NCBI RefSeq assembly: GCF_900103915.1
Contig: NZ_FNIG01000007.1
Coordinates: 81,272 to 145,271, forward strand
DNA: 64,000 nt
Origin: Tenuibacillus multivorans
GTDB taxonomy: Bacteria > Bacillota > Bacilli > Bacillales > Alkalibacillaceae
Direction: 5' to 3'
The notes beneath the pieces were generated by a model. It worked only from the letters and a program-made list of their open reading frames with translations, ran no database searches and was not told the origin of the DNA. Below are positions 27,418 through 38,165 of the stretch, in pieces. Each line of letters starts with the position of its first letter. Within the stretch, counting starts at the first letter, position 1. The position numbers and the translations under genes were made by a program.

Positions 27418-29056
27418 TTGGTTCTTTCGCCTGCCTTAATGCAAGTTCAAGCTCATCTTGATAAAATTCCATTTCATAATCGGACCAGTCAAAATAATCC
27501 TGCATGAAATCGATGACTGAATTTTTATTTACCTCAACATAACGGATATGAAAAAACATCGCGCCAGTCCGCCTAACAAAAAAGTCTACCGGACGATAGA
27601 CGAGTTCATGTTCTAAACTATACATCAACTCAGCATAAACCGCGTAGTCAAACTGTAAATCTTCAGGGGCTGACTCATAGTAATCGAGCACGTGTTTAAG
27701 ATTTCCCCCGTACCGTTTTATCCAGCGATTCATCAAGTTTTCAGATAGACCCCGGTCCTTTCCTTCCTTGATGGCAATCGCCTTAAATGCATTAAAGCCT
27801 TTCGAGCCTCCAACATCTCCACCACTAATCGCTAGATGCTTCGTTTTCGATTTCGGATATGTTTCACCTGTTTCTTTTTTTATTAATCGAACGACACGAT
27901 CAACGATTTGCTCGGCCATTTTGCGATATCCAGTTAATTTGCCACCTGCGATTGAGATTAGTCCCGAATCTGACTCGAAAATTTCGTCTTTACGCGAGAT
28001 TTCAGAAGGGTCTTTTCCTTCCTCATGTATCAGTGGACGAATGCCAGACCAAGTCGATTCGATGTCATCCTCAAGTAATTTTAAGTTGGGAAACATCTCG
28101 TGAATCGCACTTAGAAGATACGTCCTGTCTTCCTGATTTGTCGTCGGGTTAGCCAAATCATCTTCATATGCTGTATCAGTTGTCCCGACGTACGTTTTAC
28201 CGTCTCGTGGAATCGCAAAAATCATTCGCCCATCTGGTGTATCAAAATAGACGGCTTGCTGAAGTGGAAAAACGGATTGGTCAAACACTAAATGGACACC
28301 CTTCGTATGGAACAGATGCTTTTCCTTCTTGTTATGGTCCTTCGATCGTAATTCATCAACCCAAGGACCTGTTGCATTAACCAATTTATGTCCGTAAACG
28401 TCATGAACCTCGTCATCAATAACATCGCGTGCTTGAACGCCAATCACTTGCCCATCACGATAGAGAAACTGCTCCACCTTCATATAATTAAAAGCAACCG
28501 CACCTTCTTCAATCGCCTTTTTCAATACCTCTAAGGTTAACCGCGCATCGTCAGTTTTATATTCGACATAGTAGCCGCTCCCTTTTAATCCTTCCCACTT
28601 TAGCAGCGGTTCTTTTTCTAACGTCTCTTCAGGTGAGAGCATTTGCCGACGCTCAGATTTTTTTACACCAGCTAAAAGATCGTACACACGCAAGCCAATG
28701 TTAGTGGAATAAGGTCCAAAAGTCCCCAGTTCATAAAACGGAAGCATCATCCATTCAGGTGTCGTCACATGCGGACCATTTTCATACACGATTTCGCGTT
28801 CTTTCCCGACATCAGCGACCATTCGTACCTCCAAATTTTTCAGATAACGAAGGCCACCATGGACAAGCTTAGTCGAACGACTCGACGTGCCAGCTGCAAA
28901 ATCCTGCATCTCTAAAACGAGTACGCTTAACCCACGTGTAATCGCATCTAAGGCTATACCAGCACCCGTAATACCTCCACCGATTACAATTAAGTCAAAT
29001 GGCTCGTTTAATACTTTTTTGTTTTCCTGACGATATTTATGGCTTGAAAAGTTCAA
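27404..29056 (-). CDS. glpD: Aerobic glycerol-3-phosphate dehydrogenase
   Basis: A 550-residue FAD-dependent, membrane-associated glycerol-3-phosphate dehydrogenase that passes electrons to quinone and makes dihydroxyacetone phosphate. The FAD-binding loop GGGITGAGIALDA is near residue 26, and the family sequences AAGTSSRSTKLVHGGLRYL and SIAGGKLTGYRKMAE are present. It lies 15 bases after glpK in one operon. The order glpK-glpD is kept, but glpP and glpF, which precede them in B. subtilis, are absent from the window. Confidence 0.96.
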   Translation of the reverse strand: MNFSSHKYRQENKKVLNEPFDLIVIGGGITGAGIALDAITRGLSVLVLEMQDFAAGTSSRSTKLVHGGLRYLKNLEVRMVADVGKEREIVYENGPHVTTPEWMMLPFYELGTFGPYSTNIGLRVYDLLAGVKKSERRQMLSPEETLEKEPLLKWEGLKGSGYYVEYKTDDARLTLEVLKKAIEEGAVAFNYMKVEQFLYRDGQVIGVQARDVIDDEVHDVYGHKLVNATGPWVDELRSKDHNKKEKHLFHTKGVHLVFDQSVFPLQQAVYFDTPDGRMIFAIPRDGKTYVGTTDTAYEDDLANPTTNQEDRTYLLSAIHEMFPNLKLLEDDIESTWSGIRPLIHEEGKDPSEISRKDEIFESDSGLISIAGGKLTGYRKMAEQIVDRVVRLIKKETGETYPKSKTKHLAISGGDVGGSKGFNAFKAIAIKEGKDRGLSENLMNRWIKRYGGNLKHVLDYYESAPEDLQFDYAVYAELMYSLEHELVYRPVDFFVRRTGAMFFHIRYVEVNKNSVIDFMQDYFDWSDYEMEFYQDELELALRQAKEPTPQA

Positions 29057-29071
29057 AGATCAGCACCCTTT

Positions 29072-30577
<1,506 letters not shown>

Positions 30578-30631
30578 TTACTTATCCTTCCCTTTTTGTA
30601 TATTCTACCAAACTTTTAGAATAAGAAAATT

Positions 30632-30764
30632 TAAGAACGCTTTTCCGACTTTGAGAACTTTTATATAATTTTTGAGAACTATTTCCTCGATATTGAGAAT
30701 TTTTCTTCCGATAATGAGAACTAATCATATTTTATTGAGAACTTCTCCCCTAATATTGAGAACA
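30632..30764. repeat. 21-bp phased repeat array C (core GAGAAC, reverse complement of the A/B core)
   Basis: GAGAA begins at 30653, 30674, 30695, 30716, 30737 and 30758 in exact 21-base steps, with a degenerate copy (AAGAAC) 20 bases earlier at 30633. Read on the minus strand the core is GTTCTCA, the same as in arrays A and B but in the opposite orientation. The array lies between the yvoF terminator and the glpK start. Confidence 0.85.
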
Positions 30765-30780
30765 ATCTACCACATTAAAA

Positions 30781-30808
30781 ACACGCATACTCTAGGAAGT
30801 ATACGTGT
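30781..30808 (-). terminator. Terminator of the hprK-yvoF transcript
   Basis: ACACGCATACT (30781-30791) pairs with AGTATACGTGT (30798-30808), with one G-U-type mismatch. A run of five T follows on the minus strand. Confidence 0.8.
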
Positions 30809-30829
30809 ATCAAGCCAATAATATTATGG

Positions 30830-31339
30830 TTACTGTAATTTTCGCTTGTCCATCTCTTCTTTCGTATAAATGACATGCATCGGATTCCCACCGACGAAGC
30901 TACCTGGGGCCACATCCTCATGCACGAGCGTTGCGGCAGAAACCACTGCTCCATCACCAATCGTAACACCGGGTAAAATCGTACAGTTCGCACCGATCAT
31001 AACCTCATCACCAATATGAACATCACCTAAACGATATTCCTCAATTAAATATTCATGCGCTAGAATCGTTGTATTGTAACCAATAATCGAGTTTTCCCCA
31101 ATATGAATTTTTTCAGGAAACATTGTATCGGGCATGACCATAAGCGCTAATGCTGATTCTTTTCCAATTTTCATCCGTAAAAACGTCCGATACATCCAGT
31201 TTTTAACCGATAACCATGGGGTATACCGACCTAACTGAATAAAAATGAAGTTTTTGACGACTTTTAAAAAAGGAACGGTCTTATAGATTTGCCATAATGA
31301 ATTGTGGCTATGAACGCGATAGCGCTTCGTCCGGCGCAT
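30830..31339 (-). CDS. yvoF: Left-handed beta-helix acetyltransferase (YvoF-like)
   Basis: A 169-residue hexapeptide-repeat acyltransferase. The C-terminal half (about residues 70-160) shows repeats such as IGENSIIGYN, IGDEVMIGAN and ILPGVTIGDGAVVSA, which build a left-handed beta helix. It belongs with the maltose/galactoside O-acetyltransferase group, and the substrate is not known. The start at 31339 has GAGGAG 8 bases before it, at the end of ppaX. The gene completes the conserved order hprK-lgt-yvoD-ppaX-yvoF. Confidence 0.85.
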   Translation of the reverse strand: MRRTKRYRVHSHNSLWQIYKTVPFLKVVKNFIFIQLGRYTPWLSVKNWMYRTFLRMKIGKESALALMVMPDTMFPEKIHIGENSIIGYNTTILAHEYLIEEYRLGDVHIGDEVMIGANCTILPGVTIGDGAVVSAATLVHEDVAPGSFVGGNPMHVIYTKEEMDKRKLQ

Positions 31340-31344
31340 GCCCA

Positions 31345-31983
31345 TCACTCCTCGACGATATCTAACAAATCTGAGATATGGTTCAATACATAATCGGGTT
31401 CTAATGACTCAATAAAATCTCGACCTTTTGCTGACCAGGCGACACCCGCTGTTTTCGTACCGGCATTTTGACCTGCATGGATATCATGTGAGTTATCACC
31501 GATCATCAGGGTTGTTCCCGGGTCCCCGTTTAACGCACGTATTCCTTTTAACACTGGCTCCGGATCTGGCTTAGCCTGACTCACATCGTCTAAGCCTATG
31601 ACCACATCGAAAAACTGATCTAACTCAGTTAAGGCTAGCCCTTTTAAGGCCGTTTTATGAATTTTAGTCGTAACAATCGCCATTGGAATTCCTTTTTCAT
31701 GTAAAGCTTTAATCGTCTCAAACACACCATCAAAGCTTTTCACAAATAGATCGTGGTTCGCCAAATTGTGCGTGCGATAGGTCTTCATCATGTCCTCAAC
31801 TTCATCAGGCTTTACCTTTTCTAACATATCTCTTAAAGGTGATCCCATAAACGGTAAAATATCCTCTCGCTTATACTCTTCACCTAAATGCTCCCGAATC
31901 GTATGCTTAAAGGACTCGACGATTAGCTCGTTTGTATCAATTAGTGTCCCGTCTAGGTCAAATAGAATCGTACGTATGCTCAT
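31345..31983 (-). CDS. ppaX: Pyrophosphatase PpaX (HAD superfamily)
   Basis: A 212-residue haloacid dehalogenase-type phosphatase. The nucleophile motif FDLDGTLIDT is at the N terminus, the conserved Lys appears in SQAKPDPEP and the acidic motif in MIGDNSHDI. In B. subtilis PpaX hydrolyses pyrophosphate, including that released when HPr kinase/phosphorylase dephosphorylates HPr, which fits its place downstream of hprK. The start at 31983 overlaps the end of yvoD by 26 bases and has AAAGGA upstream. Confidence 0.92.
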   Translation of the reverse strand: MSIRTILFDLDGTLIDTNELIVESFKHTIREHLGEEYKREDILPFMGSPLRDMLEKVKPDEVEDMMKTYRTHNLANHDLFVKSFDGVFETIKALHEKGIPMAIVTTKIHKTALKGLALTELDQFFDVVIGLDDVSQAKPDPEPVLKGIRALNGDPGTTLMIGDNSHDIHAGQNAGTKTAGVAWSAKGRDFIESLEPDYVLNHISDLLDIVEE

Positions 31984-32932
31984 TTCTAACTGCATCCTTT
32001 CCGATGTCCTTATCCTTATTCTTTTCGACACGATTCCAAATATAAGCAATGGTCATCGTTAGAACAATCGCTGTAATCAATCGAATAACTAATAGCGGCC
32101 ATACGGGTATACCAAGTGGGATAAACACAAGCGTATCCTCAACGACAGCGTGACAGGTCACTAAAAAGATTAAGACAAGGGTCATATCTTTCTTAGACAC
32201 TCCATCTTCTTTCACCGCTTGAATCATCATCCCAGCACCGTATGCCAAGCCGATTGTAAGACCAGCTACTAATGTCATAGACGCATTTTGATTAACCCCG
32301 AGTAATTTTGTAAATGGTGATAATTTTTGCGACATCCAGTCCATCCAATGATTGTCGCGTAGCCATTGCATCACAACCATCAGTGGAATGACAATCGCCG
32401 CAAGCTGGATAATGGATAAGATAGCTGTTTCTAACCCTGTTAAGCTAATCTCCATCCAGCCAGTTGGCTCCGGTCCTTCATTTGAAATCAGACCATATTG
32501 CGCTAATTCCTGACCACCATTCCAGAAAAGGTTAATAAGCATCGCCGCCGTAATCGCTAATCCGACCCGAACGACGATAATAACCCAGAACTTCACACCT
32601 ACTTTGGCTGCAACCGTCGATTCGATAAACAGATTGTGCGAGAACGACAGCATCATCGCTAATATAAATACTTCTTTTACCGTAAAATCAAAACTTACAA
32701 TCGCGGCAATCCCCGCGTAAAGGTTCAACGCATTACCTAAAACGAGAGGCACAGCCGCTTCACCAGATAAACCGAGAAGGCCCATTAACGGTTCTAACCA
32801 CTCAATAATAGCTGGAAGGACTGGTGTATACTGCAAAATAGTTACGATTAACGTGATTGGAAAAATAACTTTTCCTAATGTCCACGTTAAGTTTAAACCA
32901 CTTTGTAATCCCCTTTTCAATGTTGCCTGCAC
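31958..32932 (-). CDS. yvoD: Nucleoside recognition domain membrane protein (YvoD-like)
   Basis: A 324-residue membrane protein with eight or nine hydrophobic segments and two nucleoside-recognition (gate) domains, as in SpmA/SpmB and nucleoside transporters. The function of YvoD is not established. It sits between lgt and ppaX as in B. subtilis, and its 3' end overlaps ppaX. Identification rests on hydrophobic pattern, length and gene order. Confidence 0.82.
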   Translation of the reverse strand: MQATLKRGLQSGLNLTWTLGKVIFPITLIVTILQYTPVLPAIIEWLEPLMGLLGLSGEAAVPLVLGNALNLYAGIAAIVSFDFTVKEVFILAMMLSFSHNLFIESTVAAKVGVKFWVIIVVRVGLAITAAMLINLFWNGGQELAQYGLISNEGPEPTGWMEISLTGLETAILSIIQLAAIVIPLMVVMQWLRDNHWMDWMSQKLSPFTKLLGVNQNASMTLVAGLTIGLAYGAGMMIQAVKEDGVSKKDMTLVLIFLVTCHAVVEDTLVFIPLGIPVWPLLVIRLITAIVLTMTIAYIWNRVEKNKDKDIGKDAVRNEHTYDSI

Positions 32933-32954
32933 GTTATGCCCTCCTCTTATCTGT

Positions 32955-33815
32955 CTATTTTTTCTTTTTCTTCTTTTTAGACGACTTTTTCTTTAATGAC
33001 GTCCCATCGTATAATTCATCGGCGTAACCTTTTTGTTTTCGATAATATAACACAATTAAACTACCGATGATGAGTAATATTGAAATTACCTGTGCTGTTC
33101 TTAATCCTGGCACGATGTATAAACTATCCGTCCGCATGCCTTCGATGAAGAATCGTCCAAATGAATACCACATGAGGTAAGATAAGAAAATAACACCGCG
33201 GCGAGGATTAACCTTGTAGCGTAAAAATAATAATAAAATTAGTCCGAGAAAATTCCATACTGATTCATATAGGAATGTTGGATGGTGAAAGACACCGTCC
33301 ACACACATCTGATTCATAATCCAGTCCGGTAAATATTGTAACACATTTTGATAAGCCGCTTCAGATACCGGGCCTCCATAGGCTTCTTGGTTCATAAAAT
33401 TTCCCCAGCGCCCAAGCATTTGACCGATTAATAAACTCGGCGCCGCAATATCAGCAATTTTCCAAAAGGACACTTTTTTGTAACGCGTATAAATCCAAGC
33501 CGTTAACACGGAACCAATAAGTGCCCCGTGAATCGCAAGGCCACCCTCGCGAATATCAATTATCTCTAATAAGGAATCATAATTCTCCCATTGAAAAATC
33601 ACATAGTATAGCCTCGCACCGACAATCGCTGCTGGAATCGCAAATACAAGTAGATCGATGAAAAAATCTTTATGCAAACCGAGGCGCTTACCTTCGCGCT
33701 GTGCGACGATTAACCCGATTAGCGCTCCCAGCATAATTAAAACCCCGTACCAATAAACTGGAAGTGGGCCTAAATTAAAAAAAACTCTGTCATATGGTTC
33801 AGCCGTACAATACAT
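32955..33815 (-). CDS. lgt: Prolipoprotein diacylglyceryl transferase
   Basis: A 286-residue integral membrane enzyme that transfers diacylglycerol from phosphatidylglycerol to the lipobox cysteine of prolipoproteins. The Lgt signature GRWGNFMNQEAYG is near residue 135. The C terminus ends in a lysine-rich tail (KKKSSKKKKKKK), likely cytosolic and bound to acidic lipids. It follows hprK by 12 bases. Lipoproteins it would modify in this window include the cytochrome c551 and the osmoprotectant-binding protein. Confidence 0.96.
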   Translation of the reverse strand: MYCTAEPYDRVFFNLGPLPVYWYGVLIMLGALIGLIVAQREGKRLGLHKDFFIDLLVFAIPAAIVGARLYYVIFQWENYDSLLEIIDIREGGLAIHGALIGSVLTAWIYTRYKKVSFWKIADIAAPSLLIGQMLGRWGNFMNQEAYGGPVSEAAYQNVLQYLPDWIMNQMCVDGVFHHPTFLYESVWNFLGLILLLFLRYKVNPRRGVIFLSYLMWYSFGRFFIEGMRTDSLYIVPGLRTAQVISILLIIGSLIVLYYRKQKGYADELYDGTSLKKKSSKKKKKKK

Positions 33816-33827
33816 CCGTTATCCCCC

Positions 33828-34766
33828 TTATTCAATTTCTCTTTTATCTACATCATCAATAACCGCTGTGAGTCTGTCTGAGAATTCCTCAGCCGTATTA
33901 ACACCCATTCTTTTCAGTCGGAAGTTCATCGCGGCCACTTCGATAATAACCGAAACGTTACGACCCGGTCTAACTGGAATTGTCGCCTTGGGTAGCTGCA
34001 CGTCCATAATCGTCATTTTAGCCTCATCCAACCCTAAACGGTCGTATTGCTTATGCTCATCCCACGTTTCCAAATGAACAACTAGCGAAATCCGCTTGTA
34101 ATTTCGTACCGCTCCAGCGCCAAATAACGTCATCACATTAATAATACCAAGCCCTCTTATTTCAAGGAGATGCTCAATTAGATTAGGTGGATTACCGATT
34201 AACGTATCATAATCCTCCTGACGAATCTCAACATTATCATCAGCGACGAGGCGATGGCCACGTTTAACGAGTTCCAGAGCGGTCTCACTTTTACCGATAC
34301 CACTTTTACCCGTGATTAAGACACCTATTCCATAAACATCAACTAACACACCATGTAAGGCTGTTGACGGTGCGAATTTGCTTTCTAAGTAAGTCGTTAA
34401 ACGACTGATCACCCGTGTCGTTTTGTATGGTGACCGCATCACCGGTACCCCTGCGTTATCCGCAGCCTTGATTAACGCCTTAGGAACATCGAGATCACGT
34501 GTAATCACCACGCCTGGTGTTACATCAGTACATAACTGTTCCATCCGGTCTTGAATTTCGTCCGGATTCAAATCATATAAAAATAACAGCTCCGTCCGTC
34601 CCATTAATTGAAGACGCTCCTTCGGGTAGTGCGTGAAATACCCAGCCATCTCCATTCCCGGACGAGAGATGTCACTCGTTAAAATTTCACGGTGCACGCC
34701 GTCTTTTCCAGCGACTAATTCTAAATCAAATCGTTCGATTAAATCCTTAGTACGGACTTTGATCAT
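33828..34766 (-). CDS. hprK: HPr kinase/phosphorylase
   Basis: A 312-residue bifunctional enzyme that phosphorylates Ser46 of HPr and Crh with ATP or pyrophosphate, and removes it again. Walker A is GKSGIGKS at residues 153-160, and the HprK signature [19 protein letters not shown] is near 205. The start at 34766 follows AGGAGG by 7 bases; a longer ATG start is unlikely. It begins the operon hprK-lgt-yvoD-ppaX-yvoF. Its target Crh is encoded 13 kb away in the window. Confidence 0.96.
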   Translation of the reverse strand: MIKVRTKDLIERFDLELVAGKDGVHREILTSDISRPGMEMAGYFTHYPKERLQLMGRTELLFLYDLNPDEIQDRMEQLCTDVTPGVVITRDLDVPKALIKAADNAGVPVMRSPYKTTRVISRLTTYLESKFAPSTALHGVLVDVYGIGVLITGKSGIGKSETALELVKRGHRLVADDNVEIRQEDYDTLIGNPPNLIEHLLEIRGLGIINVMTLFGAGAVRNYKRISLVVHLETWDEHKQYDRLGLDEAKMTIMDVQLPKATIPVRPGRNVSVIIEVAAMNFRLKRMGVNTAEEFSDRLTAVIDDVDKREIE

Positions 34767-34940
34767 CCGTATTCCTCCTATGTCTAACATTATTAATAAC
34801 TATATCATATATGAAATAGGACGAGCATGAAAATGAGAAGAATTAATTTTATTTTAAAATTTTGTTGACTGCTTGCTGGTCGATATGTGTGTTTAAAGAT
34901 TTTTGTGGAATCAGATCGGTTAAGTGGTTAATTATTTATG

Positions 34941-35460
34941 TTCAATGGGGACTCATGGTCGGCTATTGGGGACTCACACACGCTCATTGGGGAATTATCG
35001 CAATGTATTGGGGATTCAGAACGCTTCATTGGGCATTCATGATCGGTTATTGGGGAATCACTCACGTTCATTGGGGAATTATCGCGATGCATTTGGGAAT
35101 CAGAGTGCTTCATTGGGCATTCATGCTTGGTTATTGGGCACTCACTCACGCTCATTGGGGAATTATCGTGATACTTTGGGGATTCAGAGTGCTTCATTGG
35201 GCATTCATGCTTGGTTATTGGGCACTCACTCACGTTCATTGGGGAATTATCGTGATACTTTGGGGATTCAGAGTGCTTCATTGGGCATTCATGCTTGGTT
35301 ATTGGGCACTCACTCACGCTCATTGGGGAATTATCGCGTTGCATTGGGGATTCAGGTAGGTCCAATGGGTAATTATTTATGTTCAATGGGGATTTATGGT
35401 CGGTTATCGGGGACTAACACACGCTCATTGGGGAATCACCACCAATGAGTGGGGATTTAC
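34941..35460. repeat. 21-bp phased repeat array D (25 units, core ATTGGGGA)
   Basis: The core (A/C)ATTGGGGA or ATTGGGCA occurs 25 times, its first G falling every 21 bases from 34947 to 35451 without a single slip. An 84-base block of four units is repeated three times from 35115, 35199 and 35283 almost identically, which shows recent tandem duplication. Because 21 is a multiple of 3, all frames stay open and would code for heptad peptides; this is a by-product, not evidence of a gene. The array lies between the yvlD terminator and hprK. Confidence 0.92.
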
Positions 35461-35495
35461 ATCATTTTTCTAGTACAAAGACTCAATACAATAAA

Positions 35496-35523
35496 AAAAC
35501 TCCCACATCATGTGAGAGTTTTA
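35496..35523 (-). terminator. Terminator of the yvlB-yvlD operon
   Basis: AAAACTC-CCACAT pairs with ATGTG-GAGTTTT around positions 35496-35523, with one mismatch. The minus strand continues into a T run. It borders array D. Confidence 0.75.
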
Positions 35524-35877
35524 ATCAAAAATGTGTTTTAGCAGATTCTGTAGCAATGTGTTCAAAATAGCGATTATAATCGCAGCTAAAATCGCTGTAC
35601 CAAAGCCGTCAATCACAAAGGCATCGGCTAGAATCCATTGCGTCAACATTAGCGTTATCGCATTAATCACAAATAAAAATAGTCCGAGTGACACAACGGT
35701 AATCGGCAATGTAAATACAACTAAGATTGGTTTTACGATCGCATTCAAAATACCGAGTATAATACTCGCTATGATTGCTGTTGAAACGCCGTCGATATGA
35801 AATTGTTCAAACAATTCAGCTACAGCTAAAAGGGCAACGGTGTTTACAATGATGGAAATCAACCATTTTTTCAGCAT
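35521..35877 (-). CDS. yvlD: YvlD-like four-TM membrane protein (phage-holin IV superfamily)
   Basis: A 118-residue protein with four hydrophobic segments (about 8-25, 30-50, 54-80 and 90-112), matching the YvlD family, labelled a phage-holin-like superfamily although no lytic role is known. It lies 12 bases after yvlB. In B. subtilis yvlA and yvlC (a PspC-like gene) are also present; both are absent here. The family is linked to envelope stress operons. Confidence 0.82.
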   Translation of the reverse strand: MLKKWLISIIVNTVALLAVAELFEQFHIDGVSTAIIASIILGILNAIVKPILVVFTLPITVVSLGLFLFVINAITLMLTQWILADAFVIDGFGTAILAAIIIAILNTLLQNLLKHIFD

Positions 35878-35889
35878 ATGATAGCTCCT

Positions 35890-36978
35890 TTATGAAAGTG
35901 TATATATTTTTATACTACCCGTTTTTGTCTGAACATCAACATCTAGGTAAGATTCATCGTCAGTTACATTATAAAAATGCCACATGCGTTTGACCATTTG
36001 ATCCATTTTATTTACGACAACATTTGGTAGGTCCACATCAACACTACCGACACTTGTATTCGCATTGCCTTTGACTTTTAAATCCTTTGGCAGGTAAAGC
36101 TGAGTTGAGCCAGTCGTTGTATTTAAATCAACACGTTTCACATCGGTATTATGCAAGTAAGTACGGACACTGCCTGTCGTGACATCCACATCTAAATATT
36201 CAACATCTCCATCCAAATAAACGGAACCTGTCGCCGTATCCAGCTTCGTTTTCGATAATTGGACTTCATCTAGTCGAATGGAGCCATGCTTCGTTTCAAC
36301 ATATAACGAATCGCCATCATAGTCATTTAGGCGGACACTACCATTCACCGTCGAAATCCGAGCCACGTTTAATTGAATCGCTCTAGATTTAACGGAGCCA
36401 TTAACGGTTTTAATATAAGCTTGTTCATACACTTTCTGAGGTAAATATATGACAGCATCGATTGAAATATTCTTTTGGTCTTGGTCCATCTGTAATGTTT
36501 CGTTTGTCACACCAATAGAAAAAGATTCATCGAATAGCTTTTCGGCCCTTTCCTGATCTTCCTCTTTGTACACCTTTCCATTACATTGAACGGTGATCAT
36601 TGAGCTTTCAGTTGGTAAGAATTCAACGCTACAGTTTGATAAATCAAAATTTAAATGGTCAACCTCGTCTGAAGAAAATTCAAACTTCCGCTTCACGTTG
36701 ACATGATTAAAGCTAAATTCGAATGGGCCTTCTTTAACTCGCTGGATTGTATCATCAATCATTGTAAACAGGCCTTCGGTAATGTTTTTTAAGTCTCGTT
36801 TAAAATTCTCTTGAAACGATGATTTTTCTCGTTTTTCGCCATCCTTAGTTTCATCAGTATTCTCGTTTTCTTGCTCATGACTTTTTTCCAAGGCTTCTAG
36901 TAATTTCTCGGCCTCTTCAGCTGTTATATGACCTTCCTCTAATAGACTTAAAATCTTATTTCGTTGATCGTTCATCAT
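35890..36978 (-). CDS. yvlB: YvlB-like DUF4097 protein, putative envelope-stress adhesin-like protein
   Basis: A 362-residue soluble protein. The N-terminal 30 residues form the short helical hairpin common to this family (ILSLLEEGHITAEEAEKLLEAL). After a charged linker, a DUF4097 beta-helical domain follows with repeated motifs such as VNGSVKSR, VNGSVRLND and TGSVYLDGD. The exact function is unknown, but family members accompany envelope-stress genes. The first two codons are both ATG, and either may be used after GGGGG. Confidence 0.82.
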   Translation of the reverse strand: MMNDQRNKILSLLEEGHITAEEAEKLLEALEKSHEQENENTDETKDGEKREKSSFQENFKRDLKNITEGLFTMIDDTIQRVKEGPFEFSFNHVNVKRKFEFSSDEVDHLNFDLSNCSVEFLPTESSMITVQCNGKVYKEEDQERAEKLFDESFSIGVTNETLQMDQDQKNISIDAVIYLPQKVYEQAYIKTVNGSVKSRAIQLNVARISTVNGSVRLNDYDGDSLYVETKHGSIRLDEVQLSKTKLDTATGSVYLDGDVEYLDVDVTTGSVRTYLHNTDVKRVDLNTTTGSTQLYLPKDLKVKGNANTSVGSVDVDLPNVVVNKMDQMVKRMWHFYNVTDDESYLDVDVQTKTGSIKIYTLS

Positions 36979-37094
36979 CCGGTCCCCCTAAAAACACATC
37001 TTTATATATCTATGATACGATATCAAAAGCTGTGTGCCATCAATCACGAGACTGAAAATCCTGTGTGAAACCATCCACCTCTAGACCTAGCTTC

Positions 37095-37784
37095 TTAATA
37101 ATCGACCTCATCAATGTTTACATCATAGAAACCTTCATAACGAAAACGCTCCAAAGCCGCATCACGTTCGTTATCCGCTTCACTATGACTAAGGAGCTGA
37201 TTAAGCATTCCTTCAACCTGGGAACGGTGCGATTTAATCGCATCTAGTTTCGTATCAAACACATCGAGAATATCGATGACGACATTTGGTTTGCCGATGT
37301 TTTCGATTCGATCATTGGAAAAGGCTGTCGCCCACACTTCTGGGCGCTTTTCTAAGCTCATTCGTTTTACAGCTTCAAACGCTGCTGCCCCCATGGCATT
37401 ATGATCGGGATGTACCGCATAACCAGGGTAAAACGTAATCACCAATGTCGCCCCAAGATCCTCAAGATAGTTTTTAAAACGTTCGGCTAAGTCATCACGT
37501 GATTCAAATTCTATCGTTTTATCACGATAACCGAGCATCTCTAAATTCATATCTAATACATTACATGCATCGATTAATTCCTGCTTACGAATTTGTGGTA
37601 GTGTTTCACGGTTTGCAAAAAAGGGATTCCCCATATTGCGCCCCATTTCGCCTAATGTACCACATAGATACGTTACTGGAACACCTGCCTCACGAAATTT
37701 TGTGATGGTACCAGCTGTCCCAAATGATTCGTCATCTGGATGCGGATAGATGACGACAACATGTTTATGTTCACTAAAATTCAT
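37095..37784 (-). CDS. bshB2: Bacillithiol biosynthesis deacetylase BshB2
   Basis: A 229-residue LmbE/PIG-L family zinc deacetylase. The metal motif HPDDE is at residues 15-19 and the second metal motif HPDHNAMG near 130. BshB enzymes remove acetyl from GlcNAc-malate, a step in bacillithiol synthesis. The adjoining DUF1806 gene (yojF) is the normal partner of B. subtilis yojG/bshB2, which supports this assignment over BshB1. It lies 14 bases after yojF. Confidence 0.9.
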   Translation of the reverse strand: MNFSEHKHVVVIYPHPDDESFGTAGTITKFREAGVPVTYLCGTLGEMGRNMGNPFFANRETLPQIRKQELIDACNVLDMNLEMLGYRDKTIEFESRDDLAERFKNYLEDLGATLVITFYPGYAVHPDHNAMGAAAFEAVKRMSLEKRPEVWATAFSNDRIENIGKPNVVIDILDVFDTKLDAIKSHRSQVEGMLNQLLSHSEADNERDAALERFRYEGFYDVNIDEVDY

Positions 37785-37798
37785 TTCCTGTACACCCC

Positions 37799-38152
37799 TT
37801 AGTATGAAAATGGTTCCTGACTAATCTCTAAGGCAACCATGAGTCGACCTTGATTGTCATGGCCTGCTAACAATAGATGACCTTGTTCACTAAATTCATA
37901 ATCGGTTAACCCTTCGGCGTAAATCCAACCGATGTCATGCTTTAACCCAACACGGAAACTACCGTTATGCTCGACAATTTTTCCTTGATGATAGGTTAGC
38001 TGTGCATTACGAATATAAGCGCCAACGTTATAGGCATTTTGATTAAAATGACTTGCGTAAGCCCCATTTGTCGTTTCTAAATGGACATAAACAGGTTTTG
38101 CTGCGAACTGATCAATATAAGATTGTACGTCTTCAAGCTTGATCGCATCCAT
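37799..38152 (-). CDS. yojF: YojF family (DUF1806) protein
   Basis: A 117-residue soluble protein of the DUF1806 family, known from B. subtilis yojF, which is in an operon with bshB2. The function is unknown. It lies between uvrA, 13 bases upstream on the same strand, and bshB2, so it could be on the uvrBA transcript. Identification is by overall likeness and by its partner gene. Confidence 0.87.
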   Translation of the reverse strand: MDAIKLEDVQSYIDQFAAKPVYVHLETTNGAYASHFNQNAYNVGAYIRNAQLTYHQGKIVEHNGSFRVGLKHDIGWIYAEGLTDYEFSEQGHLLLAGHDNQGRLMVALEISQEPFSY

Positions 38153-38165
38153 TATGTGTCCTCCC

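Noticed and set aside
30632..30645. cre-like sequence TAAGAACGCTTTTC upstream of glpK
   Set aside because: Only 10 of 14 positions match, and it overlaps the degenerate first unit of array C, so the likeness is probably chance.
34862..35448. Long open frames on both strands across array D, coding for heptad-repeat peptides
   Set aside because: The frames stay open because the repeat length is a multiple of 3. Several frames are open at once, none has a convincing start, and sibling arrays with the same spacing are clearly non-coding.
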